From CAXYVC01 sp964292295 (GTDB taxonomy: Bacteria > Acidobacteriota > Holophagae > Holophagales > Holophagaceae): DNA of 23,218 nucleotides. The DNA lies in assembly GCA_964292295.1 (NCBI GenBank), contig CAXYVC010000030.1, forward strand, positions 1 to 23,218, written 5' to 3'. Shown here piece after piece: positions 1 through 7,572 of this stretch (its first letter is position 1; each line of letters starts with the position of its first letter). The position numbers and the translations under genes were made by a program. The notes beneath the pieces were generated by a model. It did not search any database. It saw only the letters and a list, made by a program, of their open reading frames with translations, and was not told the origin of the DNA.

Positions 1-2
1 AG

Positions 3-86
3 CCCGGCCTCGCCGGCGCCGCCCCGGGAGCCCGCTTCCAGTTCGAGCGCCTGGTAGAGCTGCTGACGGGCGTTATCCACCTCTGA
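3..86 (+). CDS. 3' end of an upstream gene (possible SdhC membrane subunit), partial
   Basis: An open frame enters from the left edge and ends in TGA at 84-86, 15 nt before the sdhA start, with 27 codons visible. The spacing suggests the same operon as sdhAB. In the type-B succinate dehydrogenases the cytochrome b subunit usually precedes the flavoprotein, so SdhC is the position-based guess. The visible tail (ending ...VELLTGVIHL) is too short to recognise and does not show a clear membrane helix, so the identity rests only on position. It could also be an unrelated gene or non-coding sequence. Confidence 0.35.
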   Translation, partial: PGLAGAAPGARFQFERLVELLTGVIHL

Positions 87-101
87 TTCAAGGGAGCGAC
101 C

Positions 102-2021
102 ATGGAACTCAAGAGCAACATTCCGGACGGCCCCCTCGAGAAGAAGTGGGAGAAGCACAAGTTCGACATGCGGCTGGTGAATCCGGCCAACAAGCGGAAG
201 TACAAGGTGCTCGTGGTGGGCAGCGGCCTGGCCGGCGGCGCCGCGGCGGCCTCCCTGGGCGAGCTGGGCTACCAGGTGGAGTGCTTCTGCTACAACGACA
301 GCCCGCGCCGCGCCCACAGCATCGCCGCCCAGGGCGGCATCAACGCCGCGAAGAACTACCACAACGACGGCGACAGCGTGATGCGCCTGTTCTACGACAC
401 CATCAAGGGCGGCGACTTCCGCGCCCGCGAGGCGAACGTCTACCGCCTGGCCGAGAACAGCAACCACATCATCGACCAGTGCGTGGCCCAGGGGGTGCCC
501 TTCGCCCGGGAGTACGGCGGCCTGCTCGACAACCGCTCCTTCGGCGGCGCCCAGGTGAGCCGCACCTTCTACGCGCGCGGCCAGACGGGCCAGCAGCTGC
601 TGCTGGGCGCCTACCAGGCGCTGGAGCGCCAGGTGGGCCTCGGCACCGTGAAGATGCACCCCCGCCACGAGATGCTGGAGCTCATCGTGGTGGAGGGCGT
701 GGCCAAGGGCATCGTCGTGCGCGACATGGTGAGCGGCGAGGTGAGGGCCCACATGGGTGACGCGGTGGTGCTGGCCACCGGCGGCTACGGCAACGTGATG
801 TACCTGGCCACCTACGCCAAGGGCTGCAACGCCACCGCCATCTGGCGCGCCCACAAGAAGGGCGCCGCCTTCGCGAACCCCTGCTACACGCAGATCCACC
901 CCACCTGCATCCCCGTGACCGGCGACCACCAGTCCAAGCTCACGCTCATGAGCGAGAGCCTGCGCAACGACGGCCGCATCTGGGTGCCCAAGCGCAAGGA
1001 GGACTGCGGGAAGCCCCCCAGCCAGATCCCCGAGGACGCCCGCGACTACTACCTGGAGCGCAAGTACCCGAGCTACGGCAACCTCGCGCCCCGCGACATC
1101 TCCAGCCGTGCGGCCAAGCAGGCCTGCGACGAGGGCCGGGGCGTGGGCAGCACGGGCAAGGGCGTCTACCTCGACTTCTCCGAGGCCATCCAGCGCCTGG
1201 GCGCCGCCAAGATCGAGGAGAAGTACGGAAACCTCTTCGAGATGTACGAGCGCATCACGGATGAGGATCCGTACCAGGTGCCCATGCGCATCTACCCCGC
1301 GACCCACTACACCATGGGCGGCCTGTGGGTGGACTACAACCTGATGAGCACCGTCCCCGGCCTCTTCGTGCTGGGCGAGGCGAACTTCAGCGACCACGGC
1401 GCCAACCGCCTGGGCGCCTCCGCGCTCATGCAGGGCCTCTCCGACGGCTACTTCATCGCGCCCTACACCGTGGGCAACTACCTGGCGGGCGTGAAGCCCG
1501 GCAGCCGCCTCGCCGAGGACTGCGCGGAGGCCCGGGAGGCCATCGCCGCCGTCGAGGGCCGCACGGCGCGCCTGCTCTCCATCAACGGCAAGGAAACGCC
1601 CACCGACTTCCACCGCAACCTCGGGAAGCTCATGTGGGAGCACTGCGGCATGGCCCGCAACGAAGCCGGCCTGAAGCAGGCCCTGCAGCTGATCCCCGAG
1701 CTGCGCCAGCGCTTCTGGGAGAACGTGAAGGTGCCCGGCAGCGGCGCGGAGGTGAACCAGAGCCTCGAGCTGGCCGGCCGCGTGGCCGACTTCCTGGAGC
1801 TGGGCGAACTGATGTGCCTGGACGCCCTGGAGCGCCGGGAGAGCTGCGGCGGCCACTTCCGCGAGGAGTGGCAGACCGAGGACGGCGAGGCCCAGCGCGA
1901 CGACGCGAACTTCTGCCACGTGGCGGCCTGGGAGCACATGGGCGAGGGGCAGGCCCCCAAGCGCCACGTCGAGTCCCTGGCCTTCGAGAACGTCCACCTC
2001 GCGACCCGCAGCTACAAGTAA
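102..2021 (+). CDS. sdhA: Succinate dehydrogenase/fumarate reductase flavoprotein subunit
   Basis: This 639-residue flavoprotein of complex II oxidises succinate to fumarate (or the reverse) with covalently bound FAD at the inner face of the membrane. Visible motifs: the FAD-binding GSGLAGG at residues 40-46; the FAD-attachment segment AHSIAAQGG at 71-79, with H72 as the expected covalent His; HPTCIP and RNDGRIW in the substrate domain; PRDISSR at 330-336, with R331 in the place of the catalytic Arg; HYTMGG at 402-407; and the GEANFSDHGANRLGASAL flavin segment. The length and the N-terminal extension before the Rossmann motif fit the Bacteroidetes/epsilon/Bacillus-type SdhA and not the shorter E. 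coli type. The start is fixed by AAGGGAG about 6 nt upstream. sdhB follows after 13 nt, so the two are surely co-transcribed. Direction (SQR versus QFR) cannot be read from the sequence. Confidence 0.97.
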   Translation: MELKSNIPDGPLEKKWEKHKFDMRLVNPANKRKYKVLVVGSGLAGGAAAASLGELGYQVECFCYNDSPRRAHSIAAQGGINAAKNYHNDGDSVMRLFYDTIKGGDFRAREANVYRLAENSNHIIDQCVAQGVPFAREYGGLLDNRSFGGAQVSRTFYARGQTGQQLLLGAYQALERQVGLGTVKMHPRHEMLELIVVEGVAKGIVVRDMVSGEVRAHMGDAVVLATGGYGNVMYLATYAKGCNATAIWRAHKKGAAFANPCYTQIHPTCIPVTGDHQSKLTLMSESLRNDGRIWVPKRKEDCGKPPSQIPEDARDYYLERKYPSYGNLAPRDISSRAAKQACDEGRGVGSTGKGVYLDFSEAIQRLGAAKIEEKYGNLFEMYERITDEDPYQVPMRIYPATHYTMGGLWVDYNLMSTVPGLFVLGEANFSDHGANRLGASALMQGLSDGYFIAPYTVGNYLAGVKPGSRLAEDCAEAREAIAAVEGRTARLLSINGKETPTDFHRNLGKLMWEHCGMARNEAGLKQALQLIPELRQRFWENVKVPGSGAEVNQSLELAGRVADFLELGELMCLDALERRESCGGHFREEWQTEDGEAQRDDANFCHVAAWEHMGEGQAPKRHVESLAFENVHLATRSYK

Positions 2022-2034
2022 GGGATTGGCCGAA

Positions 2035-2799
2035 ATGTCCGAAAAACACATCAACCTCACGCTGAAGGTCTGGCGCCAGAAGAACGCCCAGGACGAGGGC
2101 CACTTCGCCACCTACGAGGCGAAGCAGGTCAGCACGGAGATGAGCTTCCTGGAGATGCTCGACGTGGTGAACGAGGACCTGATCCGCCAGGGCCAGGAAC
2201 CCATCGCCATGGACCACGACTGCCGCGAGGGCATCTGCGGCCAGTGCGGCCTGGTCATCAACGGCCGCCCCCACGGCCCGCGCCAGCGCACCACCACCTG
2301 CCAGCTGCACGTCCGCAGCTTCAGGGACGGCGACACGATCACCATCGAGCCCTTCCGGGCCAAGGCCTTCCCGGTCCTCAAGGACCTGATGGTGAACCGC
2401 GGCGCCTTTGACCGCATCATCGCCGCGGGCGGCTTCGTGACGGCCCCCACGGGATCGGCGCCAGACGGCAACGCGATCCCCGTGCCCAAGAGCTGTGCGG
2501 ATCAGGCCATGGACGCGGCCGCCTGCATCGGTTGCGGCGCCTGCGTGGCGGCCTGCCCGAACGCCTCGGCCATGCTCTTCGTTTCCGGCAAGATCAGCCA
2601 GCTCGCCCTGCTGCCCCAGGGCCAGGCGGAGCGCTACACCCGGGTGAAGGACATGATCGCCCAGATGGATGCGGAGGAGTTCGGCACCTGCACCAACCAC
2701 GGCGAGTGCGAGGCCGCCTGCCCCAAGGGCGTGAGCCTGGAGCACATCGCCCGCATGAACCGGGACTTCCTGAAGGCCTCCCTGCTGGGGCGCCGCTAG
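2035..2799 (+). CDS. sdhB: Succinate dehydrogenase/fumarate reductase iron-sulfur subunit
   Basis: This 254-residue subunit passes electrons from SdhA to the quinone. All three cluster motifs are present: the [2Fe-2S] site C63-x4-C68-x2-C71 with C89 in TTTCQL; the ferredoxin-like C164-x2-C167-x2-C170-x3-C174-P; and C219-x5-C225-x3-C229-P. The second and third motifs together hold the [4Fe-4S] and [3Fe-4S] centres. The ATG at 2035 is chosen over an in-frame TTG at 2026 because AAGGGA, overlapping the sdhA stop, lies 9 nt before this ATG but abuts the TTG. The gene is 13 nt behind sdhA and ends just before a strong hairpin, so it is probably the last gene of the operon. Confidence 0.97.
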   Translation: MSEKHINLTLKVWRQKNAQDEGHFATYEAKQVSTEMSFLEMLDVVNEDLIRQGQEPIAMDHDCREGICGQCGLVINGRPHGPRQRTTTCQLHVRSFRDGDTITIEPFRAKAFPVLKDLMVNRGAFDRIIAAGGFVTAPTGSAPDGNAIPVPKSCADQAMDAAACIGCGACVAACPNASAMLFVSGKISQLALLPQGQAERYTRVKDMIAQMDAEEFGTCTNHGECEAACPKGVSLEHIARMNRDFLKASLLGRR

Positions 2800-2812
2800 G
2801 TTTCCGCACACA

Positions 2813-2850
2813 GGAAGCGGGCGTCCGCCTTCGGGCGGGCGCCCGCTTCC
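2813..2850. terminator. Strong hairpin with UUCG loop between convergent genes
   Basis: An 11-bp perfect outer stem (2813-2823 with 2840-2850) continues through a T-G wobble into a 5-bp CCGCC/GGCGG inner stem closed by TTCG (2830-2833). C(UUCG)G is an unusually stable RNA tetraloop. It lies between the sdhB stop and the convergent dus stop. There is no T-run on either strand, so it may act as a bidirectional hairpin terminator or as a 3'-end stabiliser. Confidence 0.75.
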
Positions 2851-2864
2851 CGCATGCGGTTTGG

Positions 2865-3863
2865 CTAGGCCCAGTTCAAGGAACTCCCGGCGCTGAGGCG
2901 GGGCCTGGCCTCCAGGAAGCGCAGGGCGGCCTCGCGCAGGCCCGCCGGGTCGTCCGCCTTCTGGATGCCGCGCCACAGGTCGTGGCCGAAGAAGAAGTTC
3001 CGCGAGAAGTAGTAGGTGAACTCCTTCAGGCGGCCGAAGGCCCGCTCGGGGGGCATGTCCTCCAGGGTGTAGCGGTACAGGCGTTCCCAGACCTCCGCAT
3101 GGTCGATCTCCACGGGCGGGAGCCCCGCGAAGTCCCGGAAGATCCAGGGCCTCACCGCGGCCACGCGGCCCAGCATCAGGCCCGCCAGGGGGGCGAAGGA
3201 ATCCTGATGCGCGGCCACGTCCGAGGGGGCGCACACGTCCCCGTTGCCGACGACCGGAAGGCGGGTCTGGGCGGCGATCCAGGGGAAGAGCTCCCAGCGG
3301 GCGCGGCGCTTGAGCTTCTCGTCGCTGAAGCGGGGGTGCACGGTCAGGGCGTCGACGCCGCTGTCCTCGAAGAGGCGCAGGCGCTCCCGGAAGGGCGTGC
3401 GCCAGTCCTCCGCCGCGTCCCCCAGGCGGCACTTCACGGTGAGGGGGCCCGCATAGGCCTTCCGGAGGCGCGCGAGCACTTCACCCAGGCGCGGGAAGTC
3501 CCGCCACAGGGCCGCGCCGGAGGCCTGCTGCTGGATCTTCGGGGCGGGGCAGCCCAGGTTCAGGTCGATGGCCGTGGGGGCCAGCTCCAGGGCCTTGGCC
3601 ACCATGGCCTCCAGGTTTTCCGTGCCCGACACGCGGAACTGGTAGATCACGGGGCCTTCGCAGGGCCTGCGCTTCGTGAAGGGGGAAGCCCACACGTCCT
3701 CCTGGAGGAAGGCGGTGGCGGAGAGCATCTCCGTGGTGAGGGCGCCGTAGCCGCCGAAGTCGGAGAGCAGGCGCCGGAAGGGCGCGTTCGTGACGCCGGC
3801 CATGGGCGCCAGCAGCAGGGCGGGGGCGATGGGGGTGTCCTGGAGGCGCAGCGCTTCGAACAT
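2865..3863 (-). CDS. tRNA-dihydrouridine synthase (Dus family)
   Basis: Dus enzymes reduce specific uridines in the tRNA D-loop to dihydrouridine with FMN and NADPH. The 332-residue product begins with the FMN-barrel signature LAPMAGVTNAPFRRL. It contains DLNLGCPAPKIQQQASGAAL, whose Cys is the catalytic proton donor, followed by VKCRLG, LTVHPR, VVGNGDV and GLMLGRVAAVRPWIF, which matches the usual phosphate-binding MIGRGxxxxPWIF with an altered middle. The C-terminal helical domain is complete. ATG 3863 is chosen because homology begins there, although the frame stays open upstream. A TATCCT element sits 7 nt before it. The subfamily (A, B or C) is not settled. The membrane-protein gene ends 26 nt upstream on the same strand. 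Confidence 0.92.
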   Translation of the reverse strand: MFEALRLQDTPIAPALLLAPMAGVTNAPFRRLLSDFGGYGALTTEMLSATAFLQEDVWASPFTKRRPCEGPVIYQFRVSGTENLEAMVAKALELAPTAIDLNLGCPAPKIQQQASGAALWRDFPRLGEVLARLRKAYAGPLTVKCRLGDAAEDWRTPFRERLRLFEDSGVDALTVHPRFSDEKLKRRARWELFPWIAAQTRLPVVGNGDVCAPSDVAAHQDSFAPLAGLMLGRVAAVRPWIFRDFAGLPPVEIDHAEVWERLYRYTLEDMPPERAFGRLKEFTYYFSRNFFFGHDLWRGIQKADDPAGLREAALRFLEARPRLSAGSSLNWA

Positions 3864-3870
3864 CCGCTCC

Positions 3871-3876
3871 AGGATA
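3871..3876 (-). promoter_or_regulatory. Candidate -10 element of a leaderless dus transcript
   Basis: On the minus strand, TATCCT is followed by GGAGCGG and then the dus ATG. The hexamer ends 7 nt before the start codon, so a TANNNT-type promoter would start transcription at or near the A of ATG. The GGAG in the gap is too close to the ATG to be a comfortable Shine-Dalgarno. No clear -35 was seen. Confidence 0.45.
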
Positions 3877-3889
3877 GCGGGCCCCTCCC

Positions 3890-5383
3890 TCACGCCTGGG
3901 CCGGGCCCGTCAGCTCGCCCTCGCAGGCGAAGGCGCGGGCCGCTCCTTCCGCGGCCTCCGAGAGGTGGGCGAAGCGCATCAGCCGGTCGTTGAACTCGTA
4001 GTGCAGCGCGCGGTTCTCGTCCAGCAGGGCCTCCAGGCGCTCCCGGTGGATGGTGGCGTCCAGCAGGAAGCGCCAGCGGATCGCCTCCGCCAGGGCCTCC
4101 ATCCCGGCCGCCCGCGCCTCCCAGTGGGCGCGCAGCAGGGCCTTCCAGCCCGCCTTCTGGAGCTCGGGATCCTCCAGGCACTCCTGCCACAGCGGGCCCG
4201 CCCACACCTGGAGCAGCTCCAGGGCCCTGGAGGAGTCCAGGCGCCCGAGGCTGAGCACCAGCTCACCCAGGTCGTAGACCACGGTCTCGAAGGCGAAGGC
4301 GAGCCCCTTGCGCCGGGCGGAGCGGGCGAAGTGCAGCAGGCTCATGAGCGCGCCGTTCATGCGCTCGGGATGGGCGTGGAGGCACTCGATGAGCAGCCGG
4401 TCGTGGTACGAGAGGTTCTGGAAGCGCCGCAGGTCCGATGCTTCCACCGCCTCGCGCATCAGCGTGTTGAAGGCCATGAGGTGCAGCTCCACCACCTGGT
4501 CCCGCTGGAGGGCCACCGCCAGGCGCGCCGATTCCACCAGGTGCCCCGCCAGCTCCGCCAGCAGCTCGTGCTGGCGGCGGGTCGCCACCTCCATGACCTT
4601 CAGCATCTGGGCCAGCAGGTAGGCTTCGGGCCACACCTGGTGGCGCGTCAGGTATTCCTGCCCCTCCCGGGCCAGGCCCGGCACGAAGCGCGGATCCCGT
4701 GCCCGCCACCCCTGGGCGCCCCCGATGCCCGTGCCGATCACTTCCATGAGCAGGGCGTGGAAGGACTGGAGGGAGAGAAGCACCAGCTGGCGGTCTCCGC
4801 GCCCCATGCCCGTGAGGGCGAGGTTCGTCACCACGTCCACGGTCTCGAACACGTCCGCCCGGGCGCCCTCCTTCTGCCTGCGGTCGAGCAGGCGCAGGCT
4901 GTGGATGCCCTTGCGGGTGAGCATGGGCACGAAGTAGCTGGGGCGCAGGAACTGGCTGATGGCGAAGAGGAAGGGAAGGGCGCCCGCCATCACCAGCAGG
5001 AAGCAGAGGGCCAGGGCCAGCTCCAGGGCGCGGGCCGTGGCGCTGCCCTTGGGGAAGAGGCTGCTGCCGAAGGCCAGGGTGTGGCTGAGGAGCAGCAGCA
5101 CCAGGCCCGCCGCGAGGATGGGGTGGGTGGTGTAGAGGCGCACCAGCTTCGGCGTGTAGAGGTTGGCCGTGAGGGGGATGATCAGCGCGATGCACGTGAG
5201 CACCACCGCCGTGAACTGGTTCAGGGTGCGGCTGGCGGTGGCCAGTCCCGTGGCGTCGAAGGCGCTCAAGGACCCGAAGGCCAGGGCCAGGGCCAGGGCG
5301 AGCAGGGCGCAGCCGCCGCACAGGAAGCCGAGCAGCAGGAGGGCCTGGCGGCTGGGGGGGCGTCCAATGCGGCGTTCGGGCAT
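3890..5383 (-). CDS. Four-helix membrane protein with a large soluble helical domain (DUF2254-like)
   Basis: The 497-residue product has four hydrophobic segments near residues 14-37, 53-75, 89-110 and 121-143. About 350 mostly charged, helical residues without recognisable catalytic motifs follow. The layout, and the TANLYTPKLVRLYTTHPIL segment after the second helix, resemble DUF2254 membrane proteins, which carry a similar SPRLLRxF segment. This is recognition by eye and not a search result. Function is unknown. It is divergent from the TetR gene, with 54 nt between their starts, and 26 nt upstream of dus on the same strand. The ribosome-binding site is weak: GGAG lies almost against the ATG. 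Confidence 0.75.
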   Translation of the reverse strand: MPERRIGRPPSRQALLLLGFLCGGCALLALALALAFGSLSAFDATGLATASRTLNQFTAVVLTCIALIIPLTANLYTPKLVRLYTTHPILAAGLVLLLLSHTLAFGSSLFPKGSATARALELALALCFLLVMAGALPFLFAISQFLRPSYFVPMLTRKGIHSLRLLDRRQKEGARADVFETVDVVTNLALTGMGRGDRQLVLLSLQSFHALLMEVIGTGIGGAQGWRARDPRFVPGLAREGQEYLTRHQVWPEAYLLAQMLKVMEVATRRQHELLAELAGHLVESARLAVALQRDQVVELHLMAFNTLMREAVEASDLRRFQNLSYHDRLLIECLHAHPERMNGALMSLLHFARSARRKGLAFAFETVVYDLGELVLSLGRLDSSRALELLQVWAGPLWQECLEDPELQKAGWKALLRAHWEARAAGMEALAEAIRWRFLLDATIHRERLEALLDENRALHYEFNDRLMRFAHLSEAAEGAARAFACEGELTGPAQA

Positions 5384-5425
5384 GCTCCCGTTTTCGGCGC
5401 GCCCGGGGCGGGGATGAAGCCCGGG

Positions 5426-5431
5426 TACGAT
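5426..5431 (+). promoter_or_regulatory. Candidate -10 element of a leaderless tetR transcript
   Basis: TACGAT is followed by GGAGGC and the ATG at 5438, a 6-nt gap. The same spacing occurs before ddl, the ampG-like gene and nadE. GGAGG lies only 1 nt from the ATG, so it is poorly placed as a Shine-Dalgarno. Confidence 0.4.
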
Positions 5432-5437
5432 GGAGGC

Positions 5438-6022
5438 ATGGAGGGACGGCGCTCAGCTCGGCAGCGGCACCAGCGGCGGGAGCTGCTGGAGCGGGCCCTT
5501 GCGCGCCTGGAACAGGACGGCTTCGGGGCCCTGGACTACCCTCGGCTGGCGGAAGCGGCGGGCCTTGCCCTGCGCAGCCTTTCCCGCGCCTTCCCGGAGC
5601 CCGAGGACCTCTTCTTCCCGGAGCACGCGGAGCGCCTGGAAGCCTTCGGGCGCATGGTGGACGAGGCGGGCCTGGCGGAGGCCTGCCTCGCCTGGGCGCG
5701 CCTGCAGGAGGAGGATCGCGGCCTGCAGCTCCGTCTCCTGGAGGCCCTGGAGCGGGAGTCGCGCCTGCGGGCCCGCCGGGCCGCCCTGGACGAGGCCCTG
5801 GTGGCGCGGCTGGCGGCGCACTTCCTCCGCTGGGGGGCCGCGGGCATCCAGGGTGAGCGCCGTGCCGAGCTGGAGGCCCGGCTGCTCGTGGGTGCCCTGC
5901 GGGGGGCCGAGCAGCTGTGGCGGAGGGGCGGCGGGCGGCCCCTGCTGCCCGTGCTGGTGCAGGAGGCCCTGGCGCTGCTGTGGCCGGCCCTGTACGCCCA
6001 CGCCCGCCGGCATCTGGACTAG
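5438..6022 (+). CDS. TetR/AcrR-family transcriptional regulator
   Basis: The 194-residue protein has the TetR N-terminal layout: a first helix (RRELLERALARLEQDGF), then a helix-turn-helix at about residues 34-53 (YPRLAEAAGLALRSLSRAFP) and the usual closing ...DLF. The C-terminal ligand domain is all-helical and not assignable. The start at 5438 is preferred over the in-frame ATG at 5414, which would add eight residues outside the family fold. The EamA exporter gene begins 10 nt downstream, so this regulator most likely controls that exporter and itself. It might also act on the divergent membrane-protein gene. The effector is unknown. Confidence 0.85.
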   Translation: MEGRRSARQRHQRRELLERALARLEQDGFGALDYPRLAEAAGLALRSLSRAFPEPEDLFFPEHAERLEAFGRMVDEAGLAEACLAWARLQEEDRGLQLRLLEALERESRLRARRAALDEALVARLAAHFLRWGAAGIQGERRAELEARLLVGALRGAEQLWRRGGGRPLLPVLVQEALALLWPALYAHARRHLD

Positions 6023-6032
6023 AAGGAAGCCC

Positions 6033-6872
6033 ATGGCCTGGTTCCTCTTCTTCGTGGTCGCGGTGGGCTGGGGCTCCACCTTCCTGGGCATCCACGGGGC
6101 CCTGAAGGGCTTCACCGCGCCGGGGCTCGTGGCGGCGCGCAACCTCCTGGCCGCGGCGGGGGCCCTTGTGTTGGCCCGTGCCCGGGGCGAAGCCTGGCCG
6201 CCCCTGGAGCGCTGGCCCTGGATCCTGGGCACGGGGCTGCTGTTGGTGCTCGCCCCGAACCTCTGCACCGCCCTTGCCCAGGGCACTCTCAGCACGGGGC
6301 TTGCGGGGCTGCTGAACGCCACGATCAGCCTGTGGATCGTGCTCCTGGCCCTGCCCGAGGAACGCCCCGCTCCCCGTGCCTGGGCGGGTCTCGCCCTCGG
6401 CCTGCTGGGCGTGGCCCTGCTCCTGCTGCCGGGTGACCGCGTGCGCATCCACTGGACGGGCTTCCTGCTGATGATGGCCTCCACCTTCGGCTTCTCGCTG
6501 GGATCCCAGCTCCAGCGGCGGCGGGCGCTGCAGGGGGGCACCTTTGCCGTGCTTGCCCTCCAGATGGGCATCTCGGGGCTGGGGGCCTCGCTGGTGGCCG
6601 CCTTCGGCCCCGGCTTCTGCCACGCCGCACCCTCCCCTTCCGTGTGGATCTCCCTGGCCTTCCTGGCGGGGGTGCCGAGCCTGGCCTCCTACGCCGCTTT
6701 CGCGGCCCTGAGCCGCCGCTGGCCCCCCAGCCGCTACGGCATCTACGCCGTGCTCACCCCCGGGGTGGCGGTGCTCTTGGGCACGGGCGTCCTGGGCGAG
6801 GCCCTGACTCCGCGCATGCTTCTGGCCATGGGCGTGATCCTGCTGGGGGTCGTGCTGGTGCAGCGGCGCTAG
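6033..6872 (+). CDS. EamA/DMT-family inner-membrane transporter
   Basis: The 279-residue product has ten predicted membrane helices arranged as two five-helix repeats, the standard drug/metabolite transporter layout. It begins with FFVVAVGWGSTFLGIHGAL, and the late LTPGVAVLLGTGVLGEALT matches the conserved end of an EamA repeat. Members usually export amino acids, nucleosides or drugs, and the substrate here cannot be inferred. AAGGAAG about 4 nt before the ATG is a good ribosome-binding site. It follows the tetR stop by 10 nt and is probably its regulatory target. Confidence 0.9.
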   Translation: MAWFLFFVVAVGWGSTFLGIHGALKGFTAPGLVAARNLLAAAGALVLARARGEAWPPLERWPWILGTGLLLVLAPNLCTALAQGTLSTGLAGLLNATISLWIVLLALPEERPAPRAWAGLALGLLGVALLLLPGDRVRIHWTGFLLMMASTFGFSLGSQLQRRRALQGGTFAVLALQMGISGLGASLVAAFGPGFCHAAPSPSVWISLAFLAGVPSLASYAAFAALSRRWPPSRYGIYAVLTPGVAVLLGTGVLGEALTPRMLLAMGVILLGVVLVQRR

Positions 6873-6888
6873 CAGGGCGCCTGGCGGG

Positions 6889-7353
6889 GCGTCGGGGCCG
6901 CGGCCCTTCCGCTTCTTCCTGGATACGTGGTGGGCGTGAACGTCCTCACGCCCACCGCGGCCGAGACCCTCGGGCCCGTGGAGAAGGGCAACGTGGGACA
7001 TGGGCTTCCTGGCGCGCTTCGACCTCACCTTCGACAACCGCGCCCAGGTGATCCACCTGGAGCCCAACGGCGACCACGATCGGCCGGACCGCTGGAGCAT
7101 GACGGGGCTGCGCTGCGACGCCACGGATGTCTCCCGGGTGCTGGAGGTCTACCCGGAGTCGCCGGCTTCGGAGGCCGGCCTGAAGGCCGGGGACCGCCTG
7201 TTGGCCATCGAGGACGAAGACATCGCCCGCTGGAGCGGGGCCCGCCTCCGGGACCTCTCCCAGCACGCCGAGCCGGGCCGCAAGGTCATCCTGAAGGTGC
7301 AGCGGGACGGGAAGACGTGGACCGCCCAGCTGGTGCTGCGGGATCTGCTGTAG
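6889..7353 (+). pseudogene. Remnant of a secreted aspartyl protease with C-terminal PDZ domain
   Basis: Three fragments can be joined by eye. RPFRFFLDT (6901-6927) is the start of a retropepsin-like active site, normally FLLDTGG. VNVLTPTAAETLG...VEKGNVG (6936-6998) lies in another frame and matches the stretch that follows LDTGG. MGFLARFDLTFDN through ...LVLRDLL (7000-7353) is back in the first frame and carries the end of the protease domain plus a PDZ domain (VYPESPASEAGLKAGDRLLAIEDEDI). The frame is lost near 6928 and shifts again at 6999. The protease core between LG and VEKGN is mostly missing, as are the N-terminal domain and signal peptide. A translated 117-residue PDZ-only product from 7000 is possible, but no ribosome-binding site was seen. 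Confidence 0.7.
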
Positions 7354-7387
7354 ACCCGGGTATTGCAGTTGGGTGAGCCCCGTCCCT

Positions 7388-7494
7388 GCCGGGCGCTGTG
7401 CATCCGAGCGCTTCCGGCGCGCGATCCGGGCCAGCTCCGTCCCCGGGACGGTCTGGCCCGGACACGCTCCACGCCTCCCTCTGCCGAGGGAGGC
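7388..7494. repeat. Three tandem inverted repeats in an intergenic region
   Basis: Hairpin 1 (7388-7418) pairs GCCGG with CCGGC and GCGCT with AGCGC around a 9-nt loop, with a small bulge. Hairpin 2 (7425-7462) has a perfect 10-bp outer stem TCCGGGCCAG/CTGGCCCGGA that encloses CCGTCCC/GGGACGG. Hairpin 3 (7473-7494) is a perfect 9-bp stem GCCTCCCTC/GAGGGAGGC with loop TGCC. No T-run follows any of them. They fill the gap between the protease remnant and the marR promoter. I do not recognise a known RNA or REP family. Confidence 0.7.
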
Positions 7495-7535
7495 TGGCCG
7501 GAACCGCATCATCCGGGGTAGGCGCAATCTTGTTG

Positions 7536-7565
7536 TTTGTGCATACAAGTGACCCCTGCTAGGCT
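7536..7565 (+). promoter_or_regulatory. marR promoter with operator-like palindrome
   Basis: TTGTGC (7537-7542), a 17-bp spacer and TAGGCT (7560-7565) make a plausible sigma-70 promoter ending 7 nt before the marR ATG, with no Shine-Dalgarno between. The -35 lies inside TTGTGCATACAA (7537-7548), an inverted repeat with TTGT/ACAA arms. An almost identical element precedes the flavin reductase gene, so this is the likely autoregulatory MarR site. Confidence 0.6.
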
Positions 7566-7572
7566 CGGGTCC

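Noticed and set aside
1630..3432. A 600-codon minus-strand open frame across sdhA, sdhB and dus
   Set aside because: It opposes well-supported sdhAB and is out of frame with dus; no recognisable domain.
4263..7124. A 953-codon minus-strand open frame
   Set aside because: It is antisense to tetR and eamA and out of frame with the membrane protein. It is a composition artefact full of P/A/G/R.
7372..7515. An integron attC site, suggested by GTTGGGT and inverted repeats
   Set aside because: GTTRRRY occurs but no matching RYYYAAC partner lies at the other end, and there is no integrase or cassette.
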